From Polytrichum commune (taxonomy: Eukaryota > Streptophyta > Polytrichopsida > Polytrichales > Polytrichaceae): 64,000 bases of DNA. A program made the translations under genes and the position numbers. The notes under the pieces are model-generated. The model saw only the letters and a list, made by a program, of their open reading frames with translations. It made no database searches and was not told where the DNA came from. Below are positions 22,732-35,299 of the stretch, piece by piece; the first letter of the stretch is position 1, and each line of letters begins with the position of its first letter. The stretch covers positions 40,189,554-40,253,553 of the forward strand of contig OX485803.1 in the NCBI GenBank assembly GCA_950295325.1, read 5' to 3'.

Positions 22732-25700
22732 CAGAGATTTCCTTTGGCCTCTGGTCCCTTCCAGCAGGGCTCCTTTTGGGGGGTTCTGTTATTGTCCTGG
22801 TTGAATTTGTGCCTCCTTTTGGAATGAAATGAAATTGATTCTATTGTCGGGGAAGTTGAAAGGTATAAGTATATCAGGATGGTGTCAAACTGGCTAATTC
22901 TCTAGAGTGACTTGGACGGTAGCCTTTTTGAGGTTGAGGCAATGGAAATCCATATGCTCAAAAAGAAAAAGGAAAAAGAAAAACCCTAAATAGGGAATTA
23001 TTCATGATAGGTGAGGTAGGACAATCTTTAATGGTTGCTTTTTCTTACTTTTTATGAAATAAAACTATGATTCACAAACTCTTTGGTTGATCCATGAATG
23101 TGGATGGATAAGTTAGGTTCAATTGCAAAGCAATTTGGAGCCCACCATGTATTGATATGCATTTTCAAAGGTGATAACTAGGGACCCATATATCGGTCAC
23201 ATAATACACCCCCCCCCTAACCCCCCCAAATTTTTTGTTGACTATTCAATCTAGAATGGTTTATTACAAATTTTGAACACATCCAATCTCTTTTAGCACA
23301 TATCCTTTTGGTGTTTGTTCATAATCCACAGCTGACCACGTACCACTCAAATACATGCATCCATTTAAGATAAGTCACAGAATCATGGCAACTTGCATTA
23401 TCTACCAATGTTGTACTACAATAGTATGATAAATAAGTTTTCTTGGTATGAATACTATCATGTATAAGCTTACATGTATCAAGAACCATACTAGTGTGGC
23501 ATCGTAGCTTGAAAATCCCAAGTTCCATACTAGAGCTTAAGATTCATGGCGTCTATGTAAACTATTTCATCATGGATGAATCATTCCAACTGGATTTTAC
23601 TAGACTTAATTGGGGTCTTTGATGCTATTGGGGGGTTTAATCCTCTAAATATAGTCATGTGAAGGCTTTTATATAATTCACTACATTTTCACCTACGCAA
23701 TGGATAAGTTTATATACACACCACAAACCTTTAGCCATGCTGGTGTCCAAATGGATTTAATATACTGACATACCAGTTGATGTACTGATACACCAAACCA
23801 ATATTTTGATTATCAGTCCATACCCATGGCAGTTTGAAATTGAATTCTTTTTTAAAACTACTTCCCATTACCAATCTGATACCAGAAAAATTTGACACCA
23901 GTCAACACTAGTATCTACAATACACCAGTGGACTGCCCTATTCTGGTATATCGTGCATTCTAATATTTGTGATATATTCTGATATATTTCAGTATACTCT
24001 GCATCCTTAATATGCATCTAATGAAACATTGTCAAGGATGACTGGAATTTGGATAAGAAATCCAATTAGGAGAAGCATCCGTTATGTGCCAAGTGGGGGT
24101 TTGGCTGTGACACAAGGTGGCAATGTAGAACACTTTCCCCCGAAGAGTAAGGCCCTTGTGCTGACTCAGGCAATAAAGGGTTAATGTGAATACGATGCTT
24201 TGGGTAACTCTTAACTAAAATTTTAAAAGCCTACTTAATTTTGAAATAATCAGGGTGTGTATTTTGCAATAGCACTACACTGATTATTGTATTTTGTCTC
24301 ACCAATTTTATTTATCTTGTTCAAGATTAATTGTACACTGTCTGTGTAGTTCACTAACACTAAATGTAAACCTAACATTTAATTGTCATTCCTTGTAAAA
24401 ATAGTGGGACATTATAGATTCACAAATGTTGCAATTATTGTCCACATTAGGAGAAACTTCCCATACTTGTCATCTGGTCAATGACTTTGAAACCCTTTCT
24501 AGAATGGACAAATACACTCCAAATTTGCACATGTGTTTCTTACAATGCGATTAACTTATGTCTAGTTTAATCCAACTTTATTATCCACCACGTGATCAAA
24601 AACAAGGAAATCAAGATTCTAACTAGGTGCCTCAACTTAAAAACTTCAACTCTGCAACCAATAGATCTTCCTCTTCCCCCATCTTCTACCCTTGGCTAAG
24701 AACACAGTACTTATTATGAGGTTGGCTCTGATATACAACAATGGGTGATAAAAACAAAATACTAATAATAGTGGGCTCGAATGCCCTCAACATCAAGGGT
24801 GGTCTGAACTTTCCAAGTTCATTGGCATGCACCCCAGTCAAGAAATGGATTAAAAGCGAAGAGTCTCACAATTCTTCAGCAGACTCTTCATCACCTGTGT
24901 CATCACAGTGGTGTTATTTTGAAAGAGCAGATGTACAAATCAGCTTTCAGAACTCATCCTTCACATAATTTACTTACTTAATATTCACTGCAGCTTACAC
25001 AAGGCACCAATCACAATGTAAGACTTGAGTTCACTTACATGTTTTCGTTTGATTTTCTGCACTGACTCAAATTTTGGATGACAAATATCTCTTTTAGCAC
25101 CTATTAGGATGCCAAAATGAGTTTGGCCCTCAATGAACCAGTATGATATGTTCTCTGTTCAAACCTCCACAGTGACTCTAAAGATGCACCAGAACTTACT
25201 GAACTTGAAAAGTATTGTATACAAAAAAACCAACTCCCAACCAGAAGACATAACTCTACTAGACTTTGCAAGTTCTCCTTCCATAATTAGAAGAGAAAGG
25301 TACTTGTGTGTAATTGGTGTTGTTTAAAAAGGTATGAGCTTATGACGCAGTCTCTGTATTATCTACTGGAGTTCTCTACATAGACAAATCTCCACCATAA
25401 ATATGATTCTTTAGCACCGAGGAGGGACGCACCTAAGCCAAGCTTCAGCCCTCATGCTTTATGTATACATGGACTATCGCAGGGGGCTCTCTATTTCAAC
25501 CAAAGAAATTTTGTTCAAACCCCCCCCCCCCCACACACACACACATTCTGCCATGTTTAATTCTTACATTGGTTGAGACCCCATGAATCTCACGTGGGAA
25601 CTATGTACATTCCGGCATTAGCAATGATGAAGTAGAGCCTCTGCAGTATATCATCTGTTGGATTTGAGTGTAGGTAACTGGCCACCAGAAAAAGGAAGGA

Positions 25701-25837
25701 CAAGTTTCAAAAGTACCATTGAACGAATTGAGACACAAAATACAGGATTATATTTATAGAAATGATTACTTACCAATCACCTGCATCATCACAACATATG
25801 AACATCTTGCGACTCTAGTATGGACTTTCTCTAGACA
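22732..25837. other. Gene-free stretch between EIF1AD and the S28 gene
   Basis: AT-rich sequence with short, unconvincing ORFs. It includes C-rich runs at about 23209-23227 and 25520-25533, the latter followed by (AC)n. A block around 25120 (GAGTTTGGCCCTCAATGAAC) recurs at about 27500 inside the S28 gene, pointing to a short dispersed repeat. Confidence 0.5.
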
Positions 25838-28800
25838 TCAAAGGGTGACAATGGTATCATCATACTTCAGCCACTTCTCAATGTTCTCAGCAATTTGTTG
25901 CCGCACTTTGTGTACTTCATTGGGTTTCGCACATTTTGTGGCATCACCTGCACGCATCAAGAGTCACAAAACAACAATTCAAATGGCACGAAGTATGAGC
26001 GGCTAGTTCAGAAAATCCATCATCTATAGTTGGAATGGAAAGCAGCAAATGAGACATGCATCAACAAAATATACTCAAGTAGAGGAATTTCCTCTTGGGA
26101 TAAGATAACCTGCAAAAATGCCATACCTTCAATTTGCAGAGGTGACTGTGGGCAACCACGCAAATCCGATCCATGTCCACAATTATGGCATGTTATGATT
26201 GTTGCAGGTTCTGTTCCACCAATTCAACATTTACAAGCCAAGGCTAATCACTGTCAATGAAGCTGCTAAAGTTGGGACTCTATTGGGTTCTTCAAAAAAA
26301 TTGTTACCAACATGTTAGAGTTCTTAAGTGTTTTGGTTTGCCATTACTTGAAATTTCTAAATGTGTAATTAGCTTTGACCAACTGCAACAAGGGAACTCT
26401 GTGCACTGTCTTGGGCCAATCAACAAAAATCTAACATTGGTGATTCACTTTTCTTGTCATTTATGGTGAGATGTGGACAAATGTAGAAATTGTTCTAATC
26501 TTCTTGATTAAAAAGGAAGGCTTTACCAGATCACTCAAGGTAGAGGGTGCTAAACCTACACCTAAACCATTGTGCACAAGTACATTGGGCTCCCCTAATG
26601 GCTTTGGGTAATGTACCAATGAAACTTTGAACCCTTATAATTATGGATACGGAATCCAAAGAAGGCATACTTTGGTGCATTGGAATATCTTCTCAATTGC
26701 TAATAAGAAACCTGTAAAAATATTTCAATTCAATAATAGTAGCAATATTCGGCACTTAAGTGACGATTTTAGCACCCACTACCTTAGATAAGGATGGATG
26801 AAAAAAAATGCCTTACCACCAGGTGAGGATTTCTGCTTTGAAGCATGGCGCCATGGGTCCTGAGAGCCGTTTGTGAAATAGATATTGGTGGCTGCAGAAA
26901 GGCATTTCATTGAGTCATATTGTAATTCATAGTAGCTTTTACAAGCTTTGATCTTGTGAGCAGAAATTCTACGCTATGCGACACATATTCACATGTTTTA
27001 CTATTTGCAGATGGAAGTACTGGTTGAAGGGAGGTGACGTACCAGTGATTCCAGACCCGCCATAGTAAAGATTTGTTATGTCAACTTCGGGATATGTCCC
27101 ATTTCCAAAAACATTTGCGCATAGGTCAAGATGGTATCTGCCACATTGTACAAATATCCATTAACAATCAAATCAATGGCACAGGTGTGGGCTGACAAGG
27201 TTGACACTGTACAAGTCATGCCCACTTTAATGGTGTCAAATGACATGACAAAATTAAGCCTTCACATATAATTTTCGATAGGAAACATAGTAACATGAAT
27301 TGCAGAAATTCTCATTAATTGAGTTATCCTCTAACTCAACATGAGTTTTGGTCAGGAGTTGGTTGTTCGCATACAACACCTTCTATGTTCCATAAGGTTT
27401 CGGTGCTTGCGAGGTCATGTGAAGGTTGGAAATAGGAGCATTCCATGTCAGTTTGTTGAGGGTCAAATTCATTTGGCATGCCAAGAGGAGCCAAGCATGA
27501 GTTTGGCCCTCAATGAACTAAAATAGATTGCTCTTCATTCAAATTCAAACACCACCTCCGTGCATGCACCACAACTGGAAAGGAAGTATAAATACTGTAA
27601 GCGAAACAACCAATGGAAAATCATAGGGAAGGAACCCCCAACAACCAATCCCATTGAATTAAAGGATGACTCTAATGACCAGGAACAGTGAGAATGGGCA
27701 ATGATAACAAAACAGAAAAAAAAAACAGGTACATATTTGTTATGACTCATGTTTCATAAGGTGCCTGGAAAGTAAATGAAGGTTTAACCAAAACCGGTGA
27801 GGTAGGAGATGCTCACTTTTCATTTACACCAGGTGAGCGAATACTTCCTTTGGCAGGCGCCACCTGGAAATATGCCACCTCAGTACATACCTGGTACCAC
27901 CACTGGCGTTCACCTTTGAAAAAATTACAGAAAATGATATGTCAAATATACATCCAGGGCAAGCCACAGGAGTAAGCCATAAACATGCCAAAGTATAAAA
28001 AGCAGATGCAACCACAAACAGTAAGCTCTACGATGTGAGCAACTCCTATGGTCTGTAAAGTATTCAGCATTCATAGCTTTTTGGGCTGATGAGGCATGCT
28101 CATCTCACCCATAAAGTCCATATACATCATAAATCTTCTATGGCCACCAATTATCGAGAGAGAAAGAGATAACCTTCTGAAGTCCTGGGTCACTCAATTT
28201 TCAAGGGTGGGTAGAGGTTTAGAGGATTGCCTCTCACTCAAAAATTGGTGGGCAAGAAAGGTATGGATAAACACCCTGAGCTTTGTGGGCGGGAAGGGTT
28301 TGCAACTTTGCTCCAGAAAAGCCTAGAAAGCTGATCATTGACAGGATAAGTTTATATTGATTGTTGGAGATGCTCTGATGCATTTTTTATGGAAGAATTA
28401 CATACAATACATAAAGAATATGATAATCACAACCACTAAGTGTATGACAGTAGGTTCCTCCTGAACTCACCAGTATCCGGGCCGGACTTGGTACGCTTCA
28501 AATACTCCTGGCTATAACTGATGGGGTCTATTCCAAAGGTGTTATAGAAGAAAGTTTTCACAAATTCAGCATATGCATCCTGCAGTTAGCACAAAAATAT
28601 ATGCTTGGTCTTAAGAATAGAAACTCAATATTCCAGAAGAGGATGTTAAGTTCCTTATCCCATTCATATGGAGGGGGTTTAAGGTTACCTCTTAATATTT
28701 CAAGCTAAAAGGGTCCAGAGAGCCCCTATCTAGAATTTGTCCATTAATCTAATGCAATATTCCAATCAGAGAAAGATTTGAGCTTGTACAAATGACCTAA

Positions 28801-31800
28801 ACTCAAATATGAACCACATATATTTAATCACCCTTGTTACATGCAACTTTGTTTTCTCATCCTCTTTTTGGTAGGTTGTGCTAAATATGGACTTAATATG
28901 ATAGACAAAATAAAATACTATTTCAATACTTGTTGGGGTTCGTACAAAATGTCATGTATCCCATATTAACGAACCCAGAGTCTTAAGAACACCCATAGGA
29001 TTAAGAACTGGTGATACAAATCTAGAAAGGAGCGGAAAGTAACAAGAATGTGGTGATATAGTAAGTACCACCAAATCTTGGCCAGGTGTATGTGCAGCTA
29101 CAAGTGGTAGACACAATATATCGGGGTTGCCATACTGGAACTGCACAACATAAAACAAAGTCCAACACTTTCATTTGTCTCAAAAAAACAAAAACAAAAA
29201 AAAAGGACAAAAAGCCCAAAGTCCAACACACAATTACCAAATAAGATGTAAGAAATGGCATCCTAATTAGAGTGTATCAGTTTTATCCCAAATTGTTGGG
29301 TTCATTGAATATGCTGAACAGGTATAATATAAGACATATTTTCAACCAAACAAAGTGCAAGTAACTGCTGTCAATAGGAAAAGGAAATGTCTTCAGAAAA
29401 CTCTACATGACACTCAACAGAATAATAAATGTAATTGTGATGACTTACAGCTTCTGCTGCAGCATCAGCTAACAAGTACAGAAAGTCTCCATCTATGGTG
29501 AGCTGCACACATAAACAAAATGCACACCATTGGAGAGTGAAAAACCACCAAATCTTTAGTAGGTCGAATTGATGCTTGTGAGTGCAATCTTGAGGTCTTC
29601 ATATTGTGTACTTTCAAAAAGTTTACCCAAGTCCTTCAATTTTAGTCCATAATCCCACTTACTGAAATAAATACAAAGCCAAACTATCACTAGTGGTCTA
29701 AGTATAGGTGTCCTGTAATGTCAGTCTTATACATTTCAATAACCTGTAGTCAATGTGCACTGGAGAAGCACTCTTAACTTAGTTATACTGACCCACTAAC
29801 CATATAAGAACAGAAAAGCAAACCTGTTCTGCCCCAAATTGGGCCTTTATTTTTGTGGCATTACTAGCTAACCCTTCATCCACCAATCGAGTCACTTCAC
29901 GAAGTGCACTTGCACATGCTGGTCCAGCAGAAACTGCAACCTGCCACCATCTGAGGGTGTCATTGAAATTCTCAACAAGCCTATATTTATCCTTCACTTC
30001 AAACAACTTAAGAATCATACATACGCAGGTAGCTTGCATGTCTGTTCAAAATTCATTAGTGCAATGTGCAAAGCATGAGTCAATACAAGAAGGACCTATG
30101 TTCCTTGTCCAAATCTCTCTCGGCAAATTTTTTTTAAAGCAAGCGCGGGGAACCAAAATCTTGCTCAAATGAACCTGTTCATCAAAGGCAGTGTAATCGT
30201 AGACTGCAAGAACCACCCCTGAACTTGAAAGACTGCCCCGCACTAAGTGAGGGAATTTAAGCCGAAACCATGCACTCAGTGCCCCTGGATACGACACTCC
30301 AAATACAATCCATGGATTGTCGCCTTCTGTTCTATTGAACTTTTTGTTGATCCCATCCTGCACACATAATATGATAACATGTTCATCATTATTTCCCGGA
30401 AGAGTATGAAACTTTTAAGTGAACAGTGTACATTTGAATTGGCCTTATCTAGAGCAGCTAGTCTCTGAACTTGAGCAGTCAAACTACAATAGACGACTTC
30501 TAAGTTGCCACTGACATGAATTATGCTTCATTTTCGAGTTGGTCTAAGCCTATATGTAATCCTGAAACGGGCATTACGAGAATAAGAACTGTCAAGGACT
30601 ACTTCCTCCTTTCACAGGTGAACACCTTGAACAGGCACAGACAAGCCACCCAGCACCCATCTCCCCCAAGGGCAAGCCCCTAGGTTCCCACATGATTGGC
30701 TGAAAATATCCGGTTCACCCAGATACCCCCACTATGATTGGGTGGACCATGGGGGTAGGGTGCACCAGAAATCAAGTGCTAGGAAGGTCAGTCATACTAG
30801 AATATAACCACTTTCACAGTTAAGATTAACTTTTGCATTCGTCCAGAGCTTTGGATTACCAATAAATCCAGTCAAAAAACAGAGGACTGCCTAAATTCGC
30901 TGCTATAGAGTGAACCATTGTTACCCGACCTCTGACTTCTTACCAAGTCCAGATTATTCAGCTTGCAAATGTACAAATGAGACAGTGTCCCCTTTGGAAA
31001 GAAGAATACTACATCATTTGGGAGTCTGAATCAGCAGCCACACTTCAAGATGCATAATTTTACGTTCCAAGGACGGAATGTTCAACAACCAACACATTAA
31101 GAACAACATTAGTACCTGAAAGAATTTCCGAAAAGCAGCCAAATCAAAAAGAGCCTGGTTTGATGACAAGTATTTGAGGTTCTCAGATGTAAGGTCCTCA
31201 AAAGGGGAGCTCTCTCCATAGTACCGATGCTCCAAGGTCACAATGGCTGCCCCAAATTTCTTTGCTAGCACCTGTTCCACAACAACAACAACAAAAGAAA
31301 CAAATCTGGTGCATCAAAAGAAATAGCGACCTACTGACTGCCCTTTCTTGAGGTATGATGGAGATTGCCAACTTCAAATCATAAAACCAAGTTCACAGAT
31401 GGGTTCACAGATTACAAGAATCCTTGAATTTATAGCTCTTAATTCACACTCACCACATTGTAGTCATTTGTTATGCCACTGCAAGTGCCCTCTCCACAAA
31501 TCCTCAGAAATATTGGGCTGTTTGGGTCCTTGAAGTAGTCCAGAAATGCATAATACCTCTGCTGGAATACACGACGATCCTGCAATCATGGGGGGTAAAT
31601 TGTTCTGTGATTAGGGCATTTGTTTTTAAATGCAACCATGTTCCAAGCAGTGGGTTTCGGTTCTGGTCCCTCTTCATTTCTAATTATACTACTAGCCTTT
31701 GAGTAAGGCGGTGCATTGCACACCAGAACAGGAGATATTTTTATATCCTTGTGAGTAACAAGTAAAGAATTACATAAACAGTAAATCATAACATAAGAAT

Positions 31801-33634
31801 CAATAGAGATATTTAAATCCAAAGCTTCTGTGGTTATGAACTCAATACAAAGGAATCAAAAGGAAGCAGTCAGAAACTAATATGAATAGAAAAACACATC
31901 ACATAACAGGAGAAATTGTAATTGCTAAATTTCATTGTACAAGAATCTGAGACTCCTTGATTTCTAAAATTGGATTGATCACCCAGTGCCCTTACAGCTG
32001 GGTTTTACTAACATATATTAGTCAAGAGGATCTAAACACCTTAGACAACTGCCACATATGATTTTGCCAGAACATATACCATGCCTAAGGAAACACTCTG
32101 ACTGGGCACCATACCCATAGATGTGGCAGTTCTCTTGACTGCATCACAATTTTGGGTCTTGTAAGAACGCTCCCTTTCTATCTACACCAAATATCTGATT
32201 AATGTGGCCCACACTATTTGTAACTGATACACATTACATTGATTGTCTTCCAATCCTTAATTGGCAACTAGAGAGGATGTCACATGACACATGGTGCACA
32301 TGACAAGTCACAAAGACCATTTCAATTAACAGGGCATACCAAGTTAAGTTTACTGTAGCTTCAAGATTACTAAACATCCAAAAACCAAGGTCCTTGATTG
32401 CTTGGATAAATGCCAAGGATAGTCAAGTGGCAAGCTTTCACTCGTAGACACTTTATTGCTGCCTATCTTCAGACATGAAAACCTTTGCCCGTCTACCATG
32501 ATTTAATGGAAAGAGGTGTGCACCAATTGGAATAAATCGTTTTTAGGTCATCCAAATTTCCTAAGAATCCGTTTGTGCCAAGAATGCTATGTGAGGTGCA
32601 ATGTGGAATCATACTGCTTGTTGGCAGGCTTTGTGTCCACCATACCGACATACCTTCGACATACATAAGCCATGAAATTCATTCATTGAATAGAGCTGCA
32701 TGATACGTATTCTGTGAGGAAGTACTAGATAATGGCCATTGGGTGAACCCAACTAAGCAGCAGGTCGAGTCAATTGCCATTATCTAACGTAATTTCCAAA
32801 GGCAAGAGATTATGCACATCATTCAAGAGCTTTGTTATCAATATGGTGGACCACATGACATATACTGAATGAGGTGAATGTGTTTAAAGGTGTCATTCAC
32901 CCTAACAAACTTTAGGTGGAAGACATACTCTCTGCCAGAGGGAAGTTACCAATTAATTGCATTCATGTTGCATAAGTCCCTCAAAAGAAGTATAATTCCA
33001 CTAGGTTCACCATCAAAGAGAAAGATGAAAACTCACTCCAGAGTAAATTCCGCCTTATTCGGTTATTTATCTTAGTTGCACACCTACATTTGAGTGGTGT
33101 GTGCTTAGGTTAGATCTAAGAACAGAACCCAACAAGACATGTATTCAATAGAGATTGGAATATGAGCTCAGAATTCTTGAGCCATTCTACACTCAATGGT
33201 CAACACAGCTGGGGGGGCCCAGATATTCATTTAAAGAACCAGCACACATGCACTTTTGAAAATTAGGACTAAATCAAGGGAAGTCCTATTTTCATTCCGA
33301 TTTTTGGTGATGCTTCATCATAGTTTTGCTAAATGCAACGCGTAAGTCTGATCGGTAGAAGTTGGAGTAACAATTGATTTCTGAGCTTGTGAGAAAAGCC
33401 AGTGAAAGAATTTAAAGAAAATGGGATACAGGAGTAGTGAATGACCGACTGACCTACCTGGGAGGTGAAGTGGTCAAGACGCTGCGAGAACCAATGAACC
33501 TCCTGAGTCACGTAGTTGGCCGAGGAGGACACCAGCGATGGCTGCCGCAAGAATCCTGGCGTTGCCAATACAGGACGCACATACAAGCAGCAGCAGCAAA
33601 TCAGCACAGCCACGCTCACCATCTTTCTCTCCAT
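25838..33634 (-). CDS. Serine carboxypeptidase S28 family (TSSP/EDA2-like)
   Basis: A Pro-Xaa carboxypeptidase-related serine protease, expected in the secretory pathway or vacuole. Exons in transcript order: 33634-33458, 31579-31454, 31271-31116, 30357-30175, 29940-29824, 29502-29449, 29140-29069, 28579-28471, 27913-27830, 27137-27043, 26891-26820, 26210-26127, 25947-25838. The product is about 480 aa, the usual family length. The start ([11 protein letters not shown]) begins a signal peptide; the open frame continues upstream without a better start. Motifs are QRLDHF near residue 54; EHRYYGES; nucleophile Ser175 in [32 protein letters not shown]; catalytic Asp in [11 protein letters not shown]; and catalytic His in [10 protein letters not shown]. 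All junctions keep frame except exon 9 to exon 10, where one base plus one base do not make a codon and about five family residues are absent, so a 13- or 16-base microexon probably lies between 27138 and 27829. Intron 1 is about 1.9 kb. Confidence 0.93.
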
Positions 33635-34873
33635 CTTTGCAAGAATCTCTGCTTCTATGTCAGATGTGGAATCCCTTGCTCTTCTCCTCAGTTTACTCGC
33701 TCCATATCTGGCCAGCAATCCACCCACCAAGTGATGGCCCACCCAGCCAACACTTGGAAGGGAAATCTGATGGAAATCTGATGGAAATGTGAGGACCCAA
33801 CACCGCAAATCCAATGGAAATCGATGACCCAAAACAACAAATTTCCGCAAGAGTGAAAAGAGTCAATAAGAACTACACCTAGATAGGGGAAGTTCACGAA
33901 TGCTATTCCATGAGCATGCTCATGGGAGCCTGCTGCTGATGTTTGACGGATTTTAATTCCGTGGACTAGAGCCCAAAGACCGTAGAATGTTATTGAAGGG
34001 GTCTATACATAGTCTTTATTGTGGAAAAACTTTAATGTAGATCATAGTTATTTTTTTCGGGATGCCCGTAAAAATAATGGAGTTATCTATAGTGTATGGA
34101 AATACTTATGCCAAACAATTATATGCTTATATTAAATAGAAGACATACACTTAACACACACGAGGCAAGTGAGTGAGGGGAGGAATGTTGATTATATAGT
34201 GAGTACATACTGCATTTGAGTAATCGGTTTATAACTACAAAGATGTATTGAAGCATCTTGAAGGGATCAGGCTAGGAAGATATAGTGTTAGTCCAACAAA
34301 AGAATTATGCAAGAAACATGATTAAGACAAAGAAAAATCTATGTGGACATGGGAAATCAAAAAGCAACCACATTGAGATAATAATTCACGGACAAAACTG
34401 TGCAAATACATATATGCAAATTCTGTAAACAAGACATGAGATATCAAAATGGCATAATTCACCAAAACAACCAAATAACACATAGGTGTAATTCAGAATG
34501 TTAGGTGCAATTCAAAGTATGCACACAGTCCACCATGAAGAGGCCTCTAATGTTTGGTTGTTTGCCTACATAAAACTACAAGAAATATAAAGATGAATGA
34601 AAGACTACAAAATATCATGTATCAACTGTCTCTTCTTGTAAATTGTTGCCACGCATATGTGTGGGAGCAGTGTACCCAAAACTTTCAACTATGTTTTCCA
34701 TAGTCCACACATTGCTAGAATGCCATCACACAACTATCAAAGCTAAAGTCTTTCACATTAATGTAGGAATGTGAATGCCCATGGGTGGAGTTCGAGGAGG
34801 TGATCATAATCAGGCTCATTCACCGCATTCTAATAAAGGCCATCTAGAGGATAGTTGCAGAAGTGATTGTATA
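33635..34873. other. S28 promoter region and gene-free stretch
   Basis: Upstream of the S28 start codon is a short direct repeat (GGAAATCTGAT twice near 33768-33783). The plus-strand ORFs at 33437-33792 are shadows of S28 exon 1 and its leader. Beyond 33.9 kb nothing is recognisable. Confidence 0.45.
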
Positions 34874-35287
34874 CTACTGCATCCACCTTTTGAGGAAAAA
34901 ATTTCTATTGCCGTCTCTATCTTGTGTAAAATGATCTACAACCCCAAGTAAGCACTCAAGTAAGTTGAAGACCTCACAGACATAGTGGCAGTAGAGTGTC
35001 ACCAGAGTGTTGCCTTCGCAACATTGGCCCTCAAAGACATCCAAATTATTGGGACACTTGGAGATATCTTGCAACATATTTGGATCGAGTTGTCGAATGG
35101 CGAAATCAACATTTGCCTTGGTGCAATCATGGTGCTCATACATGCACAACTCAATGGCGCTCTCGAGGGGCTCCAATTCGTGCTTCAAAGTCTTGTGTTT
35201 CCCATCAATGATGGTTTGCATTCCACAAGCAATGTACTCCATCTCACGAGAAAGTGGTTCCTCTGTAAGGTTGTCAACGAACTCCAT
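34874..35287 (-). CDS. Hypothetical Cys-containing ORF, 137 codons
   Basis: I do not recognise this protein. The minus-strand frame is uninterrupted, of balanced composition, with nine cysteines including ELCMYEHHDC and GQCCEG and a charged end (DRDGNRNFFLKRW). The complementary strand is also open in more than one frame over the same stretch, which argues against selection on any single frame. It could be a gene, an exon, or a transposon-derived fragment. Confidence 0.25.
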   Translation of the reverse strand: MEFVDNLTEEPLSREMEYIACGMQTIIDGKHKTLKHELEPLESAIELCMYEHHDCTKANVDFAIRQLDPNMLQDISKCPNNLDVFEGQCCEGNTLVTLYCHYVCEVFNLLECLLGVVDHFTQDRDGNRNFFLKRWMQ

Positions 35288-35299
35288 GTATCAACCATA

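Noticed and set aside
33437-33792. Three overlapping plus-strand ORFs of 72-114 codons
   Set aside because: Antisense to exon 1 and leader of the S28 gene.
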